Program-made: the position numbers and the translations under genes
Assembly: GCA_964592275.1 (NCBI GenBank)
Contig: CAZQDJ010000011.1
Span: forward strand, 1 to 32,057
Direction: 5' to 3'
Length of the DNA stretch: 32,057 nt
Origin: CANNBR01 sp964592275
Lineage (GTDB): Bacteria; Babelota; Babeliae; Babelales; CAIQNR01
Shown: positions 30,744-32,057 of the stretch, piece after piece
How the letters are laid out: each line of letters opens with the position of its first letter
How positions within the stretch are numbered: the stretch's first letter is position 1
The notes under the pieces: model-generated
What the model saw: the letters and a program-made list of their open reading frames with translations, nothing else
The model's database searches: none
Told to the model about the DNA's origin: nothing

Positions 30744-31574
30744 ATGAAGAAAAAAAAAGGAAAATCAAAAATATTAGGGATGTTTTTTGTTGCAATTGTT
30801 TGTTTTTTTATTGTTCAAAGAGTTATAAATAGTGCTCCTGGAGCAGTTGATCGTGTTGTGTCGTATGCAGTATTTCCTTTCTTGCAATTGCAGCGTTTGG
30901 TGATTGAACCTATAACGTATCTTTGTGCTGAGTGGAAGCGAAGGATAGATGTTGATGCTTTGTATCAAGCAGTGGTGAAAGAGCGCGATGATCTTCAGGC
31001 AGATCTTTTAGCATTGCAAGCAACGCAAAAATTTGAAGAAGAAACAGCTGAAGTATGTGCATTCAAGGAACAATATCATAATCCGGATGCGATTTTAGGA
31101 CGAGTTTTGATGCGTCAATCAGGTAATGGTGGGAATTTTCTTTTGATTGATGTTGGGAGTGCTAGGGAAGTTCATAAAGATACTGCTGTTGTCTATAAAA
31201 ATTATTTGGTTGGTAAAGTAGTTGAGGTATATCCCTCTTACAGTAAAGTGATAGTGATTTCTGACCCAAATTGTAAAGTTGCTGCATACTGTGATAAAAC
31301 AGCTACACAAGGTATTTATCAAGGAGCAGGCTTAAATCAAGATGGAGTGCTTACTCGTGTGGGACATCTTTCAAATGTTTGTGATGGCGATACTGTTTTT
31401 TCAAGTGGAGAGGGTGTTATTTTCCCTCGTGGATTTGGCATTGGTACAATACGCTCGTTTGTTAAAAATGAAGGAGATATGCAGTACACAATAGCTGTAA
31501 CCCCATTCCTTGATTTTTCTACGGTTGATTATTGTTATGTGTTGAAAAAAGAAATGGCAGTCGCGTGCTTGTAA
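30744..31574 (+). CDS. mreC: MreC, rod-shape-determining protein, 276 aa
   Basis: MreC links the MreB cytoskeleton to cell-wall synthesis and is a bitopic membrane protein. It has one transmembrane helix near the N terminus (GMFFVAIVCFFIVQRV), a coiled coil (about 60-90), and the two-part beta domain: ILGRVLMRQSGNGGNFLLIDVG, then VGKVVEVYPSYSKVIVISDPNCKV, QGIYQGAG and GEGVIFPRGFGIGTI. The ATG at 30744 is chosen over a TTG at 30729 because GGAG lies nine bases upstream of it and the TTG is inside the end of dus. mreB and mreD are not in the window. The presence of MreC suggests an elongation machinery for peptidoglycan, a useful clue in a host-dependent lineage. Confidence 0.9.
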   Translation: MKKKKGKSKILGMFFVAIVCFFIVQRVINSAPGAVDRVVSYAVFPFLQLQRLVIEPITYLCAEWKRRIDVDALYQAVVKERDDLQADLLALQATQKFEEETAEVCAFKEQYHNPDAILGRVLMRQSGNGGNFLLIDVGSAREVHKDTAVVYKNYLVGKVVEVYPSYSKVIVISDPNCKVAAYCDKTATQGIYQGAGLNQDGVLTRVGHLSNVCDGDTVFSSGEGVIFPRGFGIGTIRSFVKNEGDMQYTIAVTPFLDFSTVDYCYVLKKEMAVACL

Positions 31575-31680
31575 AGAGCAATGGTAGCTTAAAAGCACTC
31601 TTAAATGATGTAAAATAGCCCTTTGAATCGACCAAAAGAAAGTAATAGAGCTAGAAAGTATACAAAATAGCTTAACTTTT

Positions 31681-31709
31681 TTGACTTTCCGCTTTCTTTC
31701 ATTTACAAT
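31681..31709 (+). promoter_or_regulatory. Strong sigma-70-type promoter of the tRNA cluster
   Basis: TTGACT (31681-31686) and TACAAT (31704-31709) are separated by exactly 17 bases. The -10 box ends 17 bases before the tRNA-Val 5' end. Confidence 0.8.
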
Positions 31710-31726
31710 TTCTTCCTCAAGTGTGA

Positions 31727-31802
31727 GGGCGGTTAGCTCAGTTGGTAGAGCATCAGTCTTACAAACTGGGGGTCACTGGTTCGAGTCCAGTACCGCCCAC
31801 CA
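31727..31802 (+). tRNA. tRNA-Val (anticodon TAC)
   Basis: GGGCGGT pairs with ACCGCCC, with discriminator A and encoded CCA. The anticodon loop CTTACAA gives TAC. GTTCGAG T loop. Length 76. Confidence 0.97.
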
Positions 31803-31915
31803 ATCTTCACAAACTTGTAGCTGTTCCTAGCGCGGCTGTAAGGAATGAAGATAGTTCGAAAAAGCTCGAAAGAGTAAAGTTGAACATCACATTATTGAAA
31901 TTTCAAAAGTATGAT

Positions 31916-31990
31916 TCCTCGGTAGCTCAGGGGTAGAGCAAACGACTGTTAATCGTTGGGTCGCAGGTTCAAATCCTGCCCGAGGAGCCA
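31916..31990 (+). tRNA. tRNA-Asn (anticodon GTT)
   Basis: TCCTCGG pairs with CCGAGGA, with discriminator G and encoded CCA. The stem AACGA/TCGTT encloses CTGTTAA, giving GTT. Length 75. Confidence 0.97.
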
Positions 31991-31999
31991 CTTACTTTC

Positions 32000-32057
32000 G
32001 GAGCTGTAGCTCAGTTTGGTTAGAGCGTCCGCCTGTCACGCGGAAGGTCGCGAGTTC
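32000..32057 (+). tRNA. tRNA-Asp (anticodon GTC), truncated by the window end
   Basis: The 5' acceptor GGAGCTG, D arm and anticodon stem TCCGC/GCGGA with loop CTGTCAC (anticodon GTC) are visible. The sequence stops in the T arm (GAGTTC). The missing part is due to the window edge. Confidence 0.93.

Noticed and set aside
1..32057. CRISPR array, rRNA genes, prophage or toxin-antitoxin pair
   Set aside because: No regularly spaced direct repeats, no rRNA-like sequence, no integrase, capsid or paired small genes were found on either strand.

Overview
The window is AT-rich bacterial chromosome: Shine-Dalgarno-led genes, ATG/GTG starts, and no rRNA, phage module or CRISPR array. My best guess is the candidate phylum Dependentiae (TM6/Babeliae), host-dependent bacteria of protists. 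The grounds are a patchwork of conserved housekeeping genes and very large exported proteins with no recognisable family, an archaeal-type ATP-dependent DNA ligase in a bacterium, a hexulose-phosphate-synthase-like KGPDC enzyme, a delta-60 beta-propeller and a 54-residue zinc ribbon. This is inference from gene content, not a phylogenetic placement.

Layout. 1-1458: a repeat-flanked minus-strand exported protein with its own promoter and terminator. 1459-4972: hemW, a PNPOx-like flavoprotein and an exported coiled-coil protein with NPF motifs, closely spaced on plus. 4998-6979: tRNA-Leu, secD and tRNA-Met, ended by a hairpin terminator. 7047-9219: an inverted-repeat element, then the ATP-dependent ligase. 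9303-19950: three exported proteins of 1930, 790 and about 568 residues, interrupted by a 760-base non-coding stretch full of hairpins and repeats. 20035-20564: a compact GIY-YIG nuclease gene between 86-base inverted repeats, the best mobile-element candidate. 20617-22021: two minus-strand genes (KGPDC enzyme, exported protein). 22485-24788: a MITE-like palindrome and the delta-60 propeller protein. 25050-28192: MATE transporter, gatC and gatA, partly overlapping. 28287-29655: PAP2-like exported protein and the zinc ribbon. 29777-31574: dus and mreC. 31681-32057: a strong promoter and tRNA-Val, tRNA-Asn and tRNA-Asp, the last cut by the window edge.

How the parts fit. The recognised genes serve protein export (secD), cell shape (mreC), tRNA charging and modification (gatCA, dus, tRNAs), heme/radical-SAM chemistry (hemW), DNA joining (ligase) and efflux (MATE). 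More than a third of the window encodes proteins with signal peptides and no known family, plausible surface or host-interaction factors. A family of palindromic intergenic elements sharing a terminus like AAAATCAATGTCAT recurs at about eight loci. One pair of arms encloses the GIY-YIG gene, and a related pair encloses only about 115 bases, which suggests a cargo-bearing and a cargo-free version of one element. The other observation I rate highly is an internal duplication in the ligase that creates a near-consensus sliding-clamp-binding motif.
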